From the NCBI GenBank assembly GCA_019358945.1, contig JAHHIE010000004.1:1-64000 (forward strand): a stretch of DNA of 64,000 nt. Direction: 5' to 3'. The stretch comes from Stenomitos rutilans HA7619-LM2. Lineage in GTDB: Bacteria; Cyanobacteriota; Cyanobacteriia; Leptolyngbyales; Leptolyngbyaceae. Below are positions 17,901-27,478 of this stretch, one piece after another; within the stretch, counting starts at the first letter, position 1, and each line of letters starts with the position of its first letter. Both the position numbers and the translations under genes were made by a program. The notes under the pieces were generated by a model that ran no database searches, was not told where the DNA came from, and was given only the letters and a program-made list of their open reading frames with translations.

Positions 17901-17999
17901 CGCCAACGCACGATCGTTCAGGCCCACAAAGCAAAGCAACACAAGCTGGTAGCACAGCCCGTGGCACAACAAATGCAACCACCACGATCGTTCAGCCAT
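14955..17999 (-). CDS. Two-partner-secretion (filamentous haemagglutinin-type) exoprotein
   Basis: A large predicted beta-helix exoprotein of about 1014 residues. After a signal peptide (hydrophobic WWLHLLCHGLCYQLVLLCFV, cleavage near RALA) comes the TPS domain: GAVRDRNLFHSFEQFSL, the NIISRVTGGQRSSINGLI segment, and the hallmark NLFLINPSGILFGPNA. The body repeats a unit of roughly 60-75 residues with the pattern N-S-G-I-x-I-x-A-x-S-L-x-L-T-N-G-A then TLGKGNAG-x-V-x-I, typical of parallel beta-helices. TPS proteins cross the outer membrane through a TpsB (ShlB/FhaC) porin, which is not in this window. The start at 17999 is chosen because GGAGGT (18014-18009) precedes it; the frame is open to 18035. 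It is divergent from the CHAT gene. Confidence 0.9.
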   Translation of the reverse strand: MAERSWWLHLLCHGLCYQLVLLCFVGLNDRALAQVVPDTTLPPGERSQISPGPLFQINGGAVRDRNLFHSFEQFSLTQGQAALFNNAANITNIISRVTGGQRSSINGLIRANGTANLFLINPSGILFGPNAALNLGGTFLATTASAMQFGSQGVYSATNPEAPPLLTVNPSALLFNQLANQSIISQARLQVPPGQSLALVGGNVLLNQGALLASNGRIELGGLVGKGVVELDGSGDKLHLSFGATDRSLADVTLINQSEANVRSGGSIGIHAQNFSMANRSILRGGIALGEGSPGSKAGDIDLDVPGAVTLTEGSFIANSTLGEGDSGNVNIVAGSVLIKEGSQVNASTFGKGNGGTVTIRSQGAVTFDGEAPNRQYSGTFSRVNEGATGNSGGIYIFADSLAVTNGALLTANTLGKGNAGSVTINVNRDVRFVGVSAIDQFPSGAYSGVQGKAIGSSGGINITAQNLLLAGGAALDASTYGRGDAGKIAIQVSNAVQLKGTPPGQLADPGGIYSFIGEKAIGNSSGISLSARSLSLDNGAALVASTFGQGNAGDINLQIVGPVTIDGGTVFLRNDGTTGVFSSGIFSSVSTIGKGNSGQINFTADSLAVTNGAVIASSTLGRGKTATVNINITGAALFDGAGSDGFPSGIFSRISFNAIGTSDITFTARSLTLTNGAQFVVGRRFPTDKPDQSFSAGTLNVNILDDVRITGKSAVTNLLSGLFSATDSLSNGGDINLAARSLYLQDGATISAESMGKGTAGNIAIRLRNLLLVQDGQILTSATQSAGGNIAIAARFIGLQGDSDLTTSVLSGAGGGGNITLSARAIVALDDSDILAFSRDGSGGTITLRTPAFFGFRYQPNATSNTETLDGNNQVDVNASGRLRAGTVTLPEVTLQPSVTPLPTEVIDTSRLIAHSCIARSARQGSFIVTGAGGLPNQPDDLATAPFPTYTTTPGGTTTPGEAINPSAEAPQTTPEAHLDKALPSSEEVMAEVDGIYQLASGALVLGRSCNGR

Positions 18000-18565
18000 C
18001 CTCAATCGACCTCCAATACCAACCGTTCGACCCAACGCCTCTCATCGCGTCTTACCGCATAACGAGGCAAGACATTGACTATCATTAACATCCCAGCTAG
18101 ATTGCTGGCATCAGCATGAAGTTCTAAAGGAATATAGCCCTCGATTACATGAATTTACGGGATAGCCCAGTTAACTTTGATGAGTCTTGAGCATTAAGCC
18201 TGTTGATCGAGCCTAAGCTTGAGACGTGGTTAACTTGCTGAGGCATCTTGTTCAGAACCAATTCGTCATGGCTAACTTATCCAAAAAGCATTGTCGAGTA
18301 CCTGTACGATTCGCTCTCTCGCAGAAGTTTGTCACAAAACTCGTATGGTCCTGTGTTGGGAAGGTGTGTCGTTAGTATGTAAAAGGTCTGTTGCGATCGG
18401 CTTGCCCCAAAAATGGCAATTCTTGAAGCGATGGCGCACTTTGACAGCCATAGCGTGAGCTGTTTTGTGTTCTGTTCTCATAGTGGCAAGTTTCGTTTGA
18501 CGGCTCGTTGTCTAACGTTCATAATCTAGCGTCCTGCCTGTGCTGCTGTTAAAAATTTGTCTCCT
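18000..18565. promoter_or_regulatory. Intergenic region between the divergent secretion-protein and CHAT genes
   Basis: About 560 bp without a supported gene separate the two divergent starts. It includes the GGAGGT ribosome-binding site of the minus-strand gene (18009-18014). It should hold both promoters. I could not identify a clear operator or hairpin, and no small reading frame here is convincing. Confidence 0.4.
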
Positions 18566-21409
18566 ATGCGCCGCTTGAATTCTCTGCACTGCTCAAAAGT
18601 GTTGCGCCTCGTTTTGTTTCTTGGAAGCCTGATCGTCTGCCTTTGGTGGGGACAAGTTTTGTTCAACAGTAGAGGGGAGAGCGACAGAGCCATTGCCACT
18701 GATACACCTCAGCTCATCCAGACAGGATGGGAGCAGTACCAGAGTGGAGATGTACAGGGCGCAATCGCCCGCTGGCAAACCGCTTTGAATCTTACGGCTG
18801 ATGCCTCTGAACTCAGAGCGACTGTTTTGAAGTATCTTGTGCGAGCCGATCAGCAAATAGGGGCAATGGATCACGCGATCGCGCACCTGACCCAGCTCAT
18901 GGCCTATTACCGTCAAACAAGCAACCCTTTACAAGTCGGCAGAATGATGACCGAACAAGCTCAGGTCTATACCAGCCTGGGGCAGCAGCGTAGAGCGATT
19001 GCCCTGCTGTGTGGAGAGGTCGATCAACCATGCGGAGGCGAGAGCGCGATCGCGATCGCCCGATCACATGTCGACTCTTCAGGTCAAATTGCGGCTTTTG
19101 GGAGCTTGGGAAATGCTTACCGCTTGCGTGGTGACTACGATCAGGCGCTGCACTATCTGGCGCTCACACTAAAGCTGGCCGAACAGATGCACTATCCATC
19201 CTACACACTGGCTGCATTGAATGGCTTAGGTAACACGTATACCAACCTGGCACAGCGAGACGATCGTCGTCGCCAGTCGGCTCAACAGTCTGATGACGAT
19301 GCAGAAGCACAGTCCCTGGCCCAACGTGTAAATTACTATCATCACCAGGCCATTCGCTACTTTGAAGCCAGCGTCAAGACTGCCCGTGCCCAAAAAGATA
19401 CACAGAACGAACTGCGATCGTTGCTCAACTTGGTGGTGCCGCTACAACATCTTGAGCTAGGGCTGATAGCGGATCAGGATCAGTACCGGGGCGATCGAGA
19501 CCATCGTTCCAATGGAGGGAGTTTGCCCGCATCTGATCTAACGCCTACTAGTGCACTGCAACAGGCGCAGGCTCTTGTAGAAGGCCTGCCAGCCACTCGT
19601 GATAAAGCATATGCAGCCATTCGCCTGGCGACACTAATGCAACTGGTAAGCGCGCAGACGACGCTCGACCCCGCGACCCATTGCGTTAGTGTGAAAGAAC
19701 CCCTACAAGCGATCGCATGGTTGCAGCAAGCAGCGACGATCGGGCGGCAAATTCAAGATCCTCAATCAGAAGCGTTTGCGCTGGGGCGTTTGGGACACGT
19801 GTACGAATGCCGTCAGGACTATGAGCAAGCGCTAGCCCTGACTCAGCAGGCGCAGCTTGTCGCTGCAAACTATGACAGCCGCTATCTGTGGGAATGGCAG
19901 TCAGGTCGCCTTTTACGGGCGCAAAATAAGCTTTCCTCAGCGATCGTCGCGTACAGTCTTGCCGTCAAAACGCTACAAACCATTCGAGGTGAGTTAGCGA
20001 TTGCCAGCCGCGATTTTCAGTTTGACTTTCGCGATACGGTCGAACCCATTTACCGAGAACTCACTGCCCTTTACTTAAACCAGGCAACCAATCAGCAAAA
20101 GCAGGCACAGCGTCAACCCGAAAGCGACCAGCGAGATCGTAAAAGCAAAGGTGGGCCTGCTGTCACGTTTGCACCGCTTACAACCGTTGAGTCAGCGCTG
20201 GAAACCATTGATCATCTGCGCCTGGCAGAGTTGCAAAATTATCTGGGTGAGGATTGTACCCTCAACACGATTGCCAAGCCGATTACCGTGATTGATCCCA
20301 AAACGGCTGTGCTTAGCTCCGTCATTCTCGGTGAACAGGTCGCGGTGATTCTCACCCTGCCTTTGCCAAACCAGCAGTTTCGCTCTCAGGTGCGGTGGTT
20401 GCCTGCCAATGCCCAAACCGTTACCACAACCATTAATGATCTGCGTCGTCGGCTAGAAAAACGCTCTGATCTCGCTGGTACCTACCAGGAGCCATCGCAG
20501 CAGGTTTACGACTGGCTCATTCGCCCCTTTACTCAGGACTTGCAAGCGGCCCACATTGAAACGCTGGTTTTCATCCAAGACGGCATTTTGCGGAGTGTAC
20601 CGATGGCAGCACTGTACGATGGCAACCAGTTTTTAGTCGAACAATATGCGATCGCCAGTACTCTCAGCCTGACGCTCATTGATCCCCTGCCGCTCGATCG
20701 CGCATCGCTTCGAGTGCTAGGATTTGGCTTAACAAAACCAGCGACAGTAGACGGCCCAACCTTCTTTGCACCGCTCAGCTACGTTAAAGGTGAGATTGAC
20801 AACATTGAGGCCGCAATTCCTGGCAGTAAAGGGCTACTGGATGATGCGTTTACCCTCGATCGTGTGCAGCAAGAACTGACGCACAATGCTTATCCAATCG
20901 TACATCTAGCTACTCATGCTCGCTTTGGCATTGATGCACGCGATACGTTTTTGGTGACAGGCAAGAAAGTGAGAGAGGGGAGAGGGGAGAAGGGAGAGGC
21001 CTATGGCAAAACCGAACCCACTCAACCTTCAACGCCAATGCCAGCCTTTAACGAAAAGCTCACGATGAATGCGCTGTACCAGATGCTGCGCTCAGTTGGT
21101 CAGGAAAGAGTACTGGAGTTATTGACCTTGACGGCCTGCGAGACTGCCGTGGGGAGCGATCGCGATGCGCTGGGTATTGCAGGCATCTCGCTTCAAGCGG
21201 GTGCAAAGAGTGCCGTTGCCTCACTCTGGCAGGTAGATGATGCCGCCACCGCGCAACTGATTACCCATTTCTACCAGGCCCTTAAACAAGGTATGAGTCG
21301 GGCAAAAGCGCTGCAAACGGCTCAAAAAACCTGGCTCCAGCAGCACTCAGGCGATCGCCACCATCCTGGCTACTGGGCAGCGCTGATTCTAGTCGGTAAT
21401 TGGCTTTAA
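18566..21409 (+). CDS. TPR-repeat protein with C-terminal CHAT caspase-like domain
   Basis: A 947-residue protein. An N-terminal hydrophobic segment (LRLVLFLGSLIVCLWWGQVLF) is a signal peptide or anchor that places the rest outside the cytoplasm. TPR-like helical repeats run from about 45 to 480. The CHAT (caspase HetF-associated with TPRs) domain fills the C-terminal 350 residues; the catalytic pair is the His in HLATHARFG and the Cys in LTACETAVG, followed by the conserved GAKSAVASLWQVDD and the HPGYWAALILVG end. A low-complexity insert (GRGEKGEAYG region) sits between His and Cys. The frame opens at a TTG (18557), but ATG 18566 is the more likely start. CHAT proteins are proteases or scaffolds; substrates here are unknown. 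Confidence 0.9.
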   Translation: MRRLNSLHCSKVLRLVLFLGSLIVCLWWGQVLFNSRGESDRAIATDTPQLIQTGWEQYQSGDVQGAIARWQTALNLTADASELRATVLKYLVRADQQIGAMDHAIAHLTQLMAYYRQTSNPLQVGRMMTEQAQVYTSLGQQRRAIALLCGEVDQPCGGESAIAIARSHVDSSGQIAAFGSLGNAYRLRGDYDQALHYLALTLKLAEQMHYPSYTLAALNGLGNTYTNLAQRDDRRRQSAQQSDDDAEAQSLAQRVNYYHHQAIRYFEASVKTARAQKDTQNELRSLLNLVVPLQHLELGLIADQDQYRGDRDHRSNGGSLPASDLTPTSALQQAQALVEGLPATRDKAYAAIRLATLMQLVSAQTTLDPATHCVSVKEPLQAIAWLQQAATIGRQIQDPQSEAFALGRLGHVYECRQDYEQALALTQQAQLVAANYDSRYLWEWQSGRLLRAQNKLSSAIVAYSLAVKTLQTIRGELAIASRDFQFDFRDTVEPIYRELTALYLNQATNQQKQAQRQPESDQRDRKSKGGPAVTFAPLTTVESALETIDHLRLAELQNYLGEDCTLNTIAKPITVIDPKTAVLSSVILGEQVAVILTLPLPNQQFRSQVRWLPANAQTVTTTINDLRRRLEKRSDLAGTYQEPSQQVYDWLIRPFTQDLQAAHIETLVFIQDGILRSVPMAALYDGNQFLVEQYAIASTLSLTLIDPLPLDRASLRVLGFGLTKPATVDGPTFFAPLSYVKGEIDNIEAAIPGSKGLLDDAFTLDRVQQELTHNAYPIVHLATHARFGIDARDTFLVTGKKVREGRGEKGEAYGKTEPTQPSTPMPAFNEKLTMNALYQMLRSVGQERVLELLTLTACETAVGSDRDALGIAGISLQAGAKSAVASLWQVDDAATAQLITHFYQALKQGMSRAKALQTAQKTWLQQHSGDRHHPGYWAALILVGNWL
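20966..21000 (+). repeat. Polypurine low-complexity insert inside the CHAT coding sequence
   Basis: A run of GTGAGAGAGGGGAGAGGGGAG-like purine sequence is read in frame as a Lys/Arg/Glu/Gly stretch between the CHAT His and Cys motifs. Its base composition matches the simple repeats in spacers (10096, 61622), which suggests that spacer-type repeat entered the gene. Confidence 0.5.
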
Positions 21410-21595
21410 GGGGTTGCTTGTCTTGTGGGGAGGGTGCTACAAGCACACAGGGAGATCATTTTTTGAAACGCGCCTTACCGCTCGCTCGTCAGCCCGTATC
21501 GTGAAAAAGTAAACAAGCTGTTCTTTGTCAATCAGGCTGCGATCGCTAAATACGCTGCCGATCGACCAGACAGAACAAGTTGTGTGAGGAAGACC

Positions 21596-22330
21596 ATGAA
21601 AACGGGTTTAACAATGTTGCTGGGAGTCAGTATTGGTATCGCTGGCTTGAATGCTGCAATCGCCCCTGTAGAGGCAGTACAGATGGACGCGATCGCGCAA
21701 ACTGATGGAGCAATGATCAAACCATCTCAACCCCCATTTGCGGATGCTGAATGGCTGCTAGAAGATTTGAACGGGACGGGAGTTGTTGATAATCTGCAAA
21801 CAACACTTCAGTTTGATGGGCGCGATCGCCTCTCTGGACAAGGCGGTTGCAATCGCTACATGGCCCAGGCGCATCTAATGGGTCGCCGCTTTACGGTAGG
21901 CGCGATCGCCTCGACTAAAAGGCTTTGCCCGCCTGCGGTAATGGATCAAGAAAATCGGTACTTTCAAGCCCTTCAAAACGCTGAGCGGGTCACATTGGAA
22001 GGCCCTTATCTGTTGGTCTACAGTCAAGGCACAAAGACCCCGCTACGGTTTACTCGCTTGACAGCAGCTCAGCCTGCTAATGAAACCCTGGTCACTTTTC
22101 AGGGACGACGTAACGCCGTGCGGGTATTCACCCAGGATGGACAAACGCGCCTGAATGTTTACGACAAGCGCGATCGCATCACCTGGATTCAAGGCACTCC
22201 CGTTAAAACTGAGCAAACCCCTGAAGGCACTCGCTATATCAATGTGGCTAGCGAAGCGTCCCTCATCGTTTTTGTGCCAACGACAGGTAAGGAACCAACG
22301 CTCACCATCAACAGTAAAGTCGATCGCTAA
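21596..22330 (+). CDS. Secreted META (HslJ-like) domain protein
   Basis: A 244-residue exported protein. The N-terminal signal peptide (GLTMLLGVSIGIAGLNAAIAPVEAV) is followed by a META domain at about 50-145: WLLEDLNGTGV, LQFDGRDRLSGQGGCNRYMA, then AIASTKRLCPPAVMDQENRYFQAL, with PLRFTRL closing it. META domains occur in HslJ and in stress- or heat-related envelope proteins. The C-terminal 80 residues form a second beta-rich region that I do not recognise. The frame is open from a GTG at 21584, but GAGGAAG just before ATG 21596 marks the real start. Confidence 0.84.
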   Translation: MKTGLTMLLGVSIGIAGLNAAIAPVEAVQMDAIAQTDGAMIKPSQPPFADAEWLLEDLNGTGVVDNLQTTLQFDGRDRLSGQGGCNRYMAQAHLMGRRFTVGAIASTKRLCPPAVMDQENRYFQALQNAERVTLEGPYLLVYSQGTKTPLRFTRLTAAQPANETLVTFQGRRNAVRVFTQDGQTRLNVYDKRDRITWIQGTPVKTEQTPEGTRYINVASEASLIVFVPTTGKEPTLTINSKVDR

Positions 22331-22612
22331 TTTCTCAGACAACTTTAGCGTCAAGCGGTTGATGCTATTTTCAGGTCAGGCGCTTTCCAAAGGCTGGGAT
22401 TTTAAGATTCGATCGACTTGCCAAATCTCCCCCTGTTGGTTGACGCAAAATCACGATGGCTCTGATTGACTAAGCGAAGACTGGCACTATGCTTTCATGC
22501 TTGAGATCAATGTCTACACTGCTGTGCGGCCAAAGACATAGATGTATTAAGTCAAGTATGAGCCAGCTTTCAGCAGCGATATTCCAGCATTAAAATTTGG
22601 GAGATGGGATCT

Positions 22613-25099
22613 ATGACTGTTGCAACTTCAGTACAGCCGCAACCTCTCAGTAGCAAAGAACTTCAGGCTATTCATGCGTATTGGCGTGCTGCAAATTATC
22701 TTTCAGTCGGCCAGATCTATTTGCTTGACAATCCGCTGCTACAAGAACCCCTCAAATTGGAGCATGTCAAGCCAAGACTACTGGGGCATTGGGGGACAAC
22801 ACCAGGATTGAATTTCGTTTACGCCCATCTCAATCGGGTCATTAAAGCCCAGGCTCTAGACGTGATTTACATCGCTGGCCCAGGGCATGGCGGCCCTGGG
22901 ATGGTGGCAAACACCTATTTAGAAGGCACGTATAGCGAACTGTATCCCAACATTCCGCAAGATGCTGGAGGAATCAAAAGTCTGTTTAAGCAATTCTCGT
23001 TTCCTGGTGGTATTCCTAGCCATGCCGCTCCCGAAACGCCTGGGTCGATCCACGAAGGGGGTGAATTAGGGTATGCACTGGTACATGCTTATGGTGCGGC
23101 CTTTGATAATCCTGATCTCATTGTCGCGTGTGTGGTTGGCGATGGCGAAGCGGAAACAGGCCCACTAGCGACCAGTTGGCATTCCAATAAATTTCTCAAT
23201 CCTGCGCGTGATGGGGCTGTTTTGCCCATTCTGCACCTCAACGGGTACAAGATTGCAAATCCAACGGTGCTGGCTCGGCTCCCACAGCACGAGTTAGAAA
23301 GTTTGTTTGTGGGGTATGGCTACAAGCCCTATTTCGTGGAAGGCTCTGATCCTGAAGCAATGCATCAGTTGATGGCTAGTACGCTTGATACCATCATTGC
23401 TGAGATTAAAAGCATTCAGCGAGAGGCGCGGGTACATGGCTTTCAGCAACGATCGCCCTTCCCCATGATCATCTTGCGATCGCCCAAAGGCTGGACAGGC
23501 CCTAAAGAGGTGGATGGTAAGAAAACAGAAGGCTATTGGCGATCGCATCAAGTGCCCCTGGCAGAAATGGCAAGCCATCCAGAGCATGTGCAACTGCTAG
23601 AAACCTGGATGAAGAGCTACAAACCAGAGGAACTCTTTGATGAGCAGGGAAGGCTGATGCCTGAATTGGTGGAACTTGTGCCAGAGGGCGATCGACGCAT
23701 GGGTGCCAATCCTCACGCAAACGGCGGCCTCTTACTTCGAGATCTCCATCTACCGCCATTCCGCAACTATGGGTTTGAGGTCAAAAATCCTGGCACTGAG
23801 ATGGCAGAATCGACGCGTATTCTGGGGCAATTTCTGCGGGATGTCATGCAGGCGAACCTGGAGAGCCGTAATTTTCGGATGATGAGTCCAGATGAAAACA
23901 ACTCCAATCGGCTCAATGCAGTACTTGACGTAACCGATCGAGTGTCTACGGCCGAGATCCTGTCAGATGATGATCACATTGATCCATCCGGGCGGGTGAT
24001 GGAAGTTTTAAGCGAACATATGTGCCAGGGCTGGCTCGAAGGGTACTTGCTGACGGGGAGACACGGGTTTTTCTCCTGCTACGAAGCGTTTATCCACATT
24101 GTCGATTCCATGTTTAACCAACACGCCAAGTGGTTAGAAAGCTGCATGGATATCACCTGGCGCAGACCGATCGCCTCCCTCAACTACCTGCTAACCTCCC
24201 ATGTCTGGCGGCAAGACCACAACGGGTTTAGCCATCAAGACCCGGGGTTTATCGATGTCGTGACGAACAAAAAAGCAAAAGTCGTGAGGGTGTATCTACC
24301 ACCCGATGCGAATACATTGCTTTCGGTAGCCGATCACTGCCTTCGGAGTCGTCAGTATGTCAACGTGATTGTCGCAGGCAAGCAGCCCGAATTGCAGTGG
24401 CTGGATATGGATGCAGCGGTGAAACACTGCACGGCTGGTTTAGGCATTTGGGACTGGGCCAGTAACGATCAGGGTAGCGAACCCGATGTGGTGATGGCCT
24501 GTGCAGGGGATGTGCCAACTCTAGAGACGCTGGCAGCAGTTGACTTTTTGCGATCGCACTTTCCCGACCTCAAAATGCGGGTCGTCAACGTGGTCGATTT
24601 GATGACGCTTCAGCCACCTAGCGAACATCCACACGGCATCTCTGGTTGGGACTTCGACTCTATTTTCACCACAGACAAGCCCATCATTTTTGCGTTTCAT
24701 GGCTATCCCTGGCTGATCCATCGTCTCCTCTACAAACGCACCAACCACAACAACCTGCATGTGCGTGGGTACAAGGAAGAAGGCACCACCACTACCCCAT
24801 TTGACATGGTTGTGTTGAATGACCTTGATCGCTTTCACCTCGCCCAGGATGTGATCGATCGTGTTCCTAAACTGAGCAAAATCGGTGCTTACGCCAAACA
24901 GCACATTCGCAACAAGCTGATCGAACACAAACACTACGTCACGACCTACGGCAAAGACATGCCCGAAGTGGAGCATTGGACGTGGCAAGCGTATAGCGGT
25001 GCCGTTAAACCTACTCAAACGGAGGCAAGCGCTGCTTCTGAAGGGGGTAGTGCGCCATCGCAGCAGGGAGGGGAAGGGACTGCCAGTTCACGAGCTTGA
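22613..25099 (+). CDS. Phosphoketolase (xylulose-5-phosphate/fructose-6-phosphate)
   Basis: A thiamine-diphosphate enzyme of 828 residues that cleaves xylulose 5-phosphate (and often fructose 6-phosphate) with phosphate to acetyl phosphate plus glyceraldehyde 3-phosphate or erythrose 4-phosphate. Family signatures are [45 protein letters not shown], the ThDP-binding VGDGEAETG... [11 protein letters not shown], and [18 protein letters not shown] with HQDPGFIDV. Length is normal. The C-terminus adds a Ser/Ala/Gly-rich tail. In cyanobacteria this enzyme gives a carbon-saving route from sugar phosphates to acetyl-CoA. Two ATGs lie at 22604 and 22613; GGGAG at about 22598 is too close to the first, so I prefer the second. 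A strong hairpin terminator follows. Confidence 0.95.
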   Translation: MTVATSVQPQPLSSKELQAIHAYWRAANYLSVGQIYLLDNPLLQEPLKLEHVKPRLLGHWGTTPGLNFVYAHLNRVIKAQALDVIYIAGPGHGGPGMVANTYLEGTYSELYPNIPQDAGGIKSLFKQFSFPGGIPSHAAPETPGSIHEGGELGYALVHAYGAAFDNPDLIVACVVGDGEAETGPLATSWHSNKFLNPARDGAVLPILHLNGYKIANPTVLARLPQHELESLFVGYGYKPYFVEGSDPEAMHQLMASTLDTIIAEIKSIQREARVHGFQQRSPFPMIILRSPKGWTGPKEVDGKKTEGYWRSHQVPLAEMASHPEHVQLLETWMKSYKPEELFDEQGRLMPELVELVPEGDRRMGANPHANGGLLLRDLHLPPFRNYGFEVKNPGTEMAESTRILGQFLRDVMQANLESRNFRMMSPDENNSNRLNAVLDVTDRVSTAEILSDDDHIDPSGRVMEVLSEHMCQGWLEGYLLTGRHGFFSCYEAFIHIVDSMFNQHAKWLESCMDITWRRPIASLNYLLTSHVWRQDHNGFSHQDPGFIDVVTNKKAKVVRVYLPPDANTLLSVADHCLRSRQYVNVIVAGKQPELQWLDMDAAVKHCTAGLGIWDWASNDQGSEPDVVMACAGDVPTLETLAAVDFLRSHFPDLKMRVVNVVDLMTLQPPSEHPHGISGWDFDSIFTTDKPIIFAFHGYPWLIHRLLYKRTNHNNLHVRGYKEEGTTTTPFDMVVLNDLDRFHLAQDVIDRVPKLSKIGAYAKQHIRNKLIEHKHYVTTYGKDMPEVEHWTWQAYSGAVKPTQTEASAASEGGSAPSQQGGEGTASSRA

Positions 25100-25204
25100 C
25101 CTGCGCGTTGCCTTAAAGGGGCTGAAAAGATTGGAATGTGTTTTAACCTTTCGCCACGCTTCTTTCCCACCCGTGATTGAAATCCGGGCTAATAGCATGA
25201 GGTC

Positions 25205-25255
25205 CACTAAAGGGACTGCAAGCTGCCTTGAGTCCCTTTAGTGTAATTGGTTTTA
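25205..25255 (+). terminator. Hairpin terminator after phosphoketolase
   Basis: CACTAAAGGGACT (25205-25217) pairs perfectly with AGTCCCTTTAGTG (25231-25243) around a 13-base loop, followed by TAATTGGTTTT. It lies about 105 bases after the phosphoketolase stop. Confidence 0.72.
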
Positions 25256-25334
25256 TGAGCACGAACTTACAGTTCAGCGCGGATGAGCAACGCAGCAAAG
25301 AAGTCTTAAAACACGCTCTAGGTGGCTGAAAAGC

Positions 25335-25370
25335 TTAGGAACCCGGTAGATCACTCTACCGGGTTCCTAA
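25335..25370. terminator. 16-bp perfect palindrome terminator at the end of the sigma factor gene
   Basis: TTAGGAACCCGGTAGA (25335-25350) pairs without mismatch with TCTACCGGGTTCCTAA (25355-25370) around a 4-base loop. It lies 31 bases beyond the stop of the sigma factor gene and is followed on that strand by GCTTTTC, so it should stop transcription from the right; it could also back up the phosphoketolase terminator. Confidence 0.72.
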
Positions 25371-25400
25371 AGTTGTGAACGTTATTGATGCTGCAACAGT

Positions 25401-26540
25401 CTAACGAATGTACTCTTTCAAGACACTATTGCGGTTAGGATGACGGAGCTTACGAAGTGCCTTGGCTTCGATCTGGCGAATGCGCTCACGAGTCACGTTG
25501 AAAATCTGACCGATCTCTTCCAACGTTTTCATGCGGCCATCATCCAAACCGTACCGCAGCCGCAACACATCGCGCTCACGAGGGCTGAGAGTATCCAGAA
25601 CACTTTCCAGATCTTCGCGCAGCAGATTTTTAGACACCTGATCTTCAGGGGTTTCACCATCAGATTCGATGAAGTCGCCCAAGCGAGAGTCTTCTTCTTT
25701 GCCGATCGGCGTTTCTAGCGAAATGGGCAACTGAGCAGACTTGGCAATAAACCGCAGTTTCTCGATGGTCATCTCCATCCGAGTTGCAATTTCTTCTTCC
25801 GTCGGCTTGCGCCCCATTTCTTGCGAGAGAAGCTTGGTGGTCTTCTTGATGCGCGAAATGGTTTCGTAGAGGTGAACAGGCAGGCGAATTGTGCGCGACT
25901 GATCGGCGATCGCGCGGGTAATGGCCTGACGAATCCACCAGGTGGCGTAGGTCGAGAACTTATAACCCTTCTCGTGGTCAAACTTCTCTGCCGCACGAAT
26001 CAGACCCAGACTGCCTTCCTGAATCAAGTCCTGGAATGACAGACCCCGGTTCATGTATTTCTTGGCGATCGACACCACCAGTCGCAAGTTAGACTGCACC
26101 ATCTTGTCTTTGGCGCGGCGACCCAAGTGCAAGCGATGACGAAACGCCGAGAGCGGCATATTCACCGCATTAGCCCATTCTTTGTCTTGAGGATCACGGT
26201 CTAACTGGAGGAGCAAGTCTTCTCGAATGCGCTCTAGCTCAAGCAAATCGGCAATTTTGCGTGCAAGCTCAATTTCCTCATCTGCCCGCAAGAGTCGAAT
26301 ACGCCCAATTTCCTGCAAATACAAGCGAATTGAGTCTTCGGTGTAATGCTTCTTCTTCACTGCTGTCCGGCGACGAGTAGACCGAGCCTTACCAGGCTTA
26401 CCGTCTTCTTCATCCGTAGCCGCATCTGCCGATTCGTCCCGATCTTCATCCTCAGTGAAGAACCCTAATTCGCTCTCAGGCAAATCGCCAGAGGCATCGC
26501 TTAAAAGCTCAATTTCGAGTACGTCGTTGGCCTGGGTCAT
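25401..26540 (-). CDS. sigA: Principal (group 1) RNA polymerase sigma factor
   Basis: A 379-residue sigma-70 of the RpoD/SigA group. An acidic N-terminal part and a basic [22 protein letters not shown] segment lead into region 1.2 ([16 protein letters not shown]), region 2 ([62 protein letters not shown] is split over 2.1-2.4), region 3 (LPVHLYETI...), and region 4 with its helix-turn-helix ([38 protein letters not shown]). It directs transcription of housekeeping genes. The frame opens at 26582, but GAGGAACGCGGC before the ATG at 26540 (MTQANDVL) fixes the start. A gene-free region of over 900 bp lies upstream. Confidence 0.95.
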   Translation of the reverse strand: MTQANDVLEIELLSDASGDLPESELGFFTEDEDRDESADAATDEEDGKPGKARSTRRRTAVKKKHYTEDSIRLYLQEIGRIRLLRADEEIELARKIADLLELERIREDLLLQLDRDPQDKEWANAVNMPLSAFRHRLHLGRRAKDKMVQSNLRLVVSIAKKYMNRGLSFQDLIQEGSLGLIRAAEKFDHEKGYKFSTYATWWIRQAITRAIADQSRTIRLPVHLYETISRIKKTTKLLSQEMGRKPTEEEIATRMEMTIEKLRFIAKSAQLPISLETPIGKEEDSRLGDFIESDGETPEDQVSKNLLREDLESVLDTLSPRERDVLRLRYGLDDGRMKTLEEIGQIFNVTRERIRQIEAKALRKLRHPNRNSVLKEYIR

Positions 26541-27478
26541 GCCGCGTTCCTCATGCTCCTTAACTAGAAAAAAATCAGTCAACAGAGAAATTCACATGCA
26601 AAACACAAAGTCGAAACAACCAAGATTGATGATTCAACTAAGGTTCTTCATGGGCTTATTGAAATATACTCCCTACCAAAACACATCTTTAGGCAGAGAC
26701 ACCAAATTCCAGAATACAGTAAGCAGAACTTCTGTGAGATGCCTCCGATTGTAGCCTTTCTAACAAAAAGGTGTATATCTTTACCCGGACTTCAGTGCAA
26801 AAGTATGGGCAGAGTGCATCGTCACCGTGCTCAAGCCTACTGGTCAAACTATCAGGATTCCATCACAAAACTAGAACACTCCCCTCAAAAAGGCTTTTTG
26901 CAAACAGGCAGTTAATGCTTTGAGTTCTAGACATCAGTGCTATGTGTAATCACGATACTTGGACAATGACTGGAATTGAATGTACGCACTACATGGTCAA
27001 GGTTTAATCAACGAAGCTGCAATGCCAGTCCCAGACAAATTCTAAAACTGCTTTGCGCTTCAGGCTCCGGATGGAGATGAACCTCTGATAGCTACGTTAA
27101 CTCAAATACCCTTTGTAGATCATCAAGTTTGCAGGGCAAAATGAATCGTTGCCGAACCCCTCTAAGATACTGAAAAACTACCGAGTGCAATCCTAAACAA
27201 TTTGCTGAAAGAGTTCAGCGATTCTAACGAATTCTTAAAATTCATTGTGGCTGGGAAGGGGCAATTGAGAGCACCAGAGCAATGGCTAAAACGTTTGATA
27301 GCTGGCACGTTCGGCTCACAGCCTGTGGCATTGGCTGCATATTGCCAATCCTTTTTACCTTGCGTACAGCGCTAGCCTTCCTGCTTTTATAACATTTTGT
27401 AAACGGAGTCGCGTTGCTTTCTTTGGTTTGGAGGGAGAAAGCGTTTGGTTGCCCACGGCTCAAGCCTGAATAAAACAG
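26541..27478. other. 938-bp gene-free region upstream of the sigma factor gene
   Basis: No gene is supported in either strand. The 73-codon frame at 27242-27463 on the minus strand has no recognisable content. The part nearest the sigma gene is A/T-rich and probably carries a long 5' leader and several promoters, as is usual for a principal sigma gene, but I could not single out a convincing promoter or riboswitch. Confidence 0.4.

Noticed and set aside
27242-27463. 73-codon minus-strand frame before the 116-residue protein gene
   Set aside because: No recognisable content, no ribosome-binding site, composition not protein-like.
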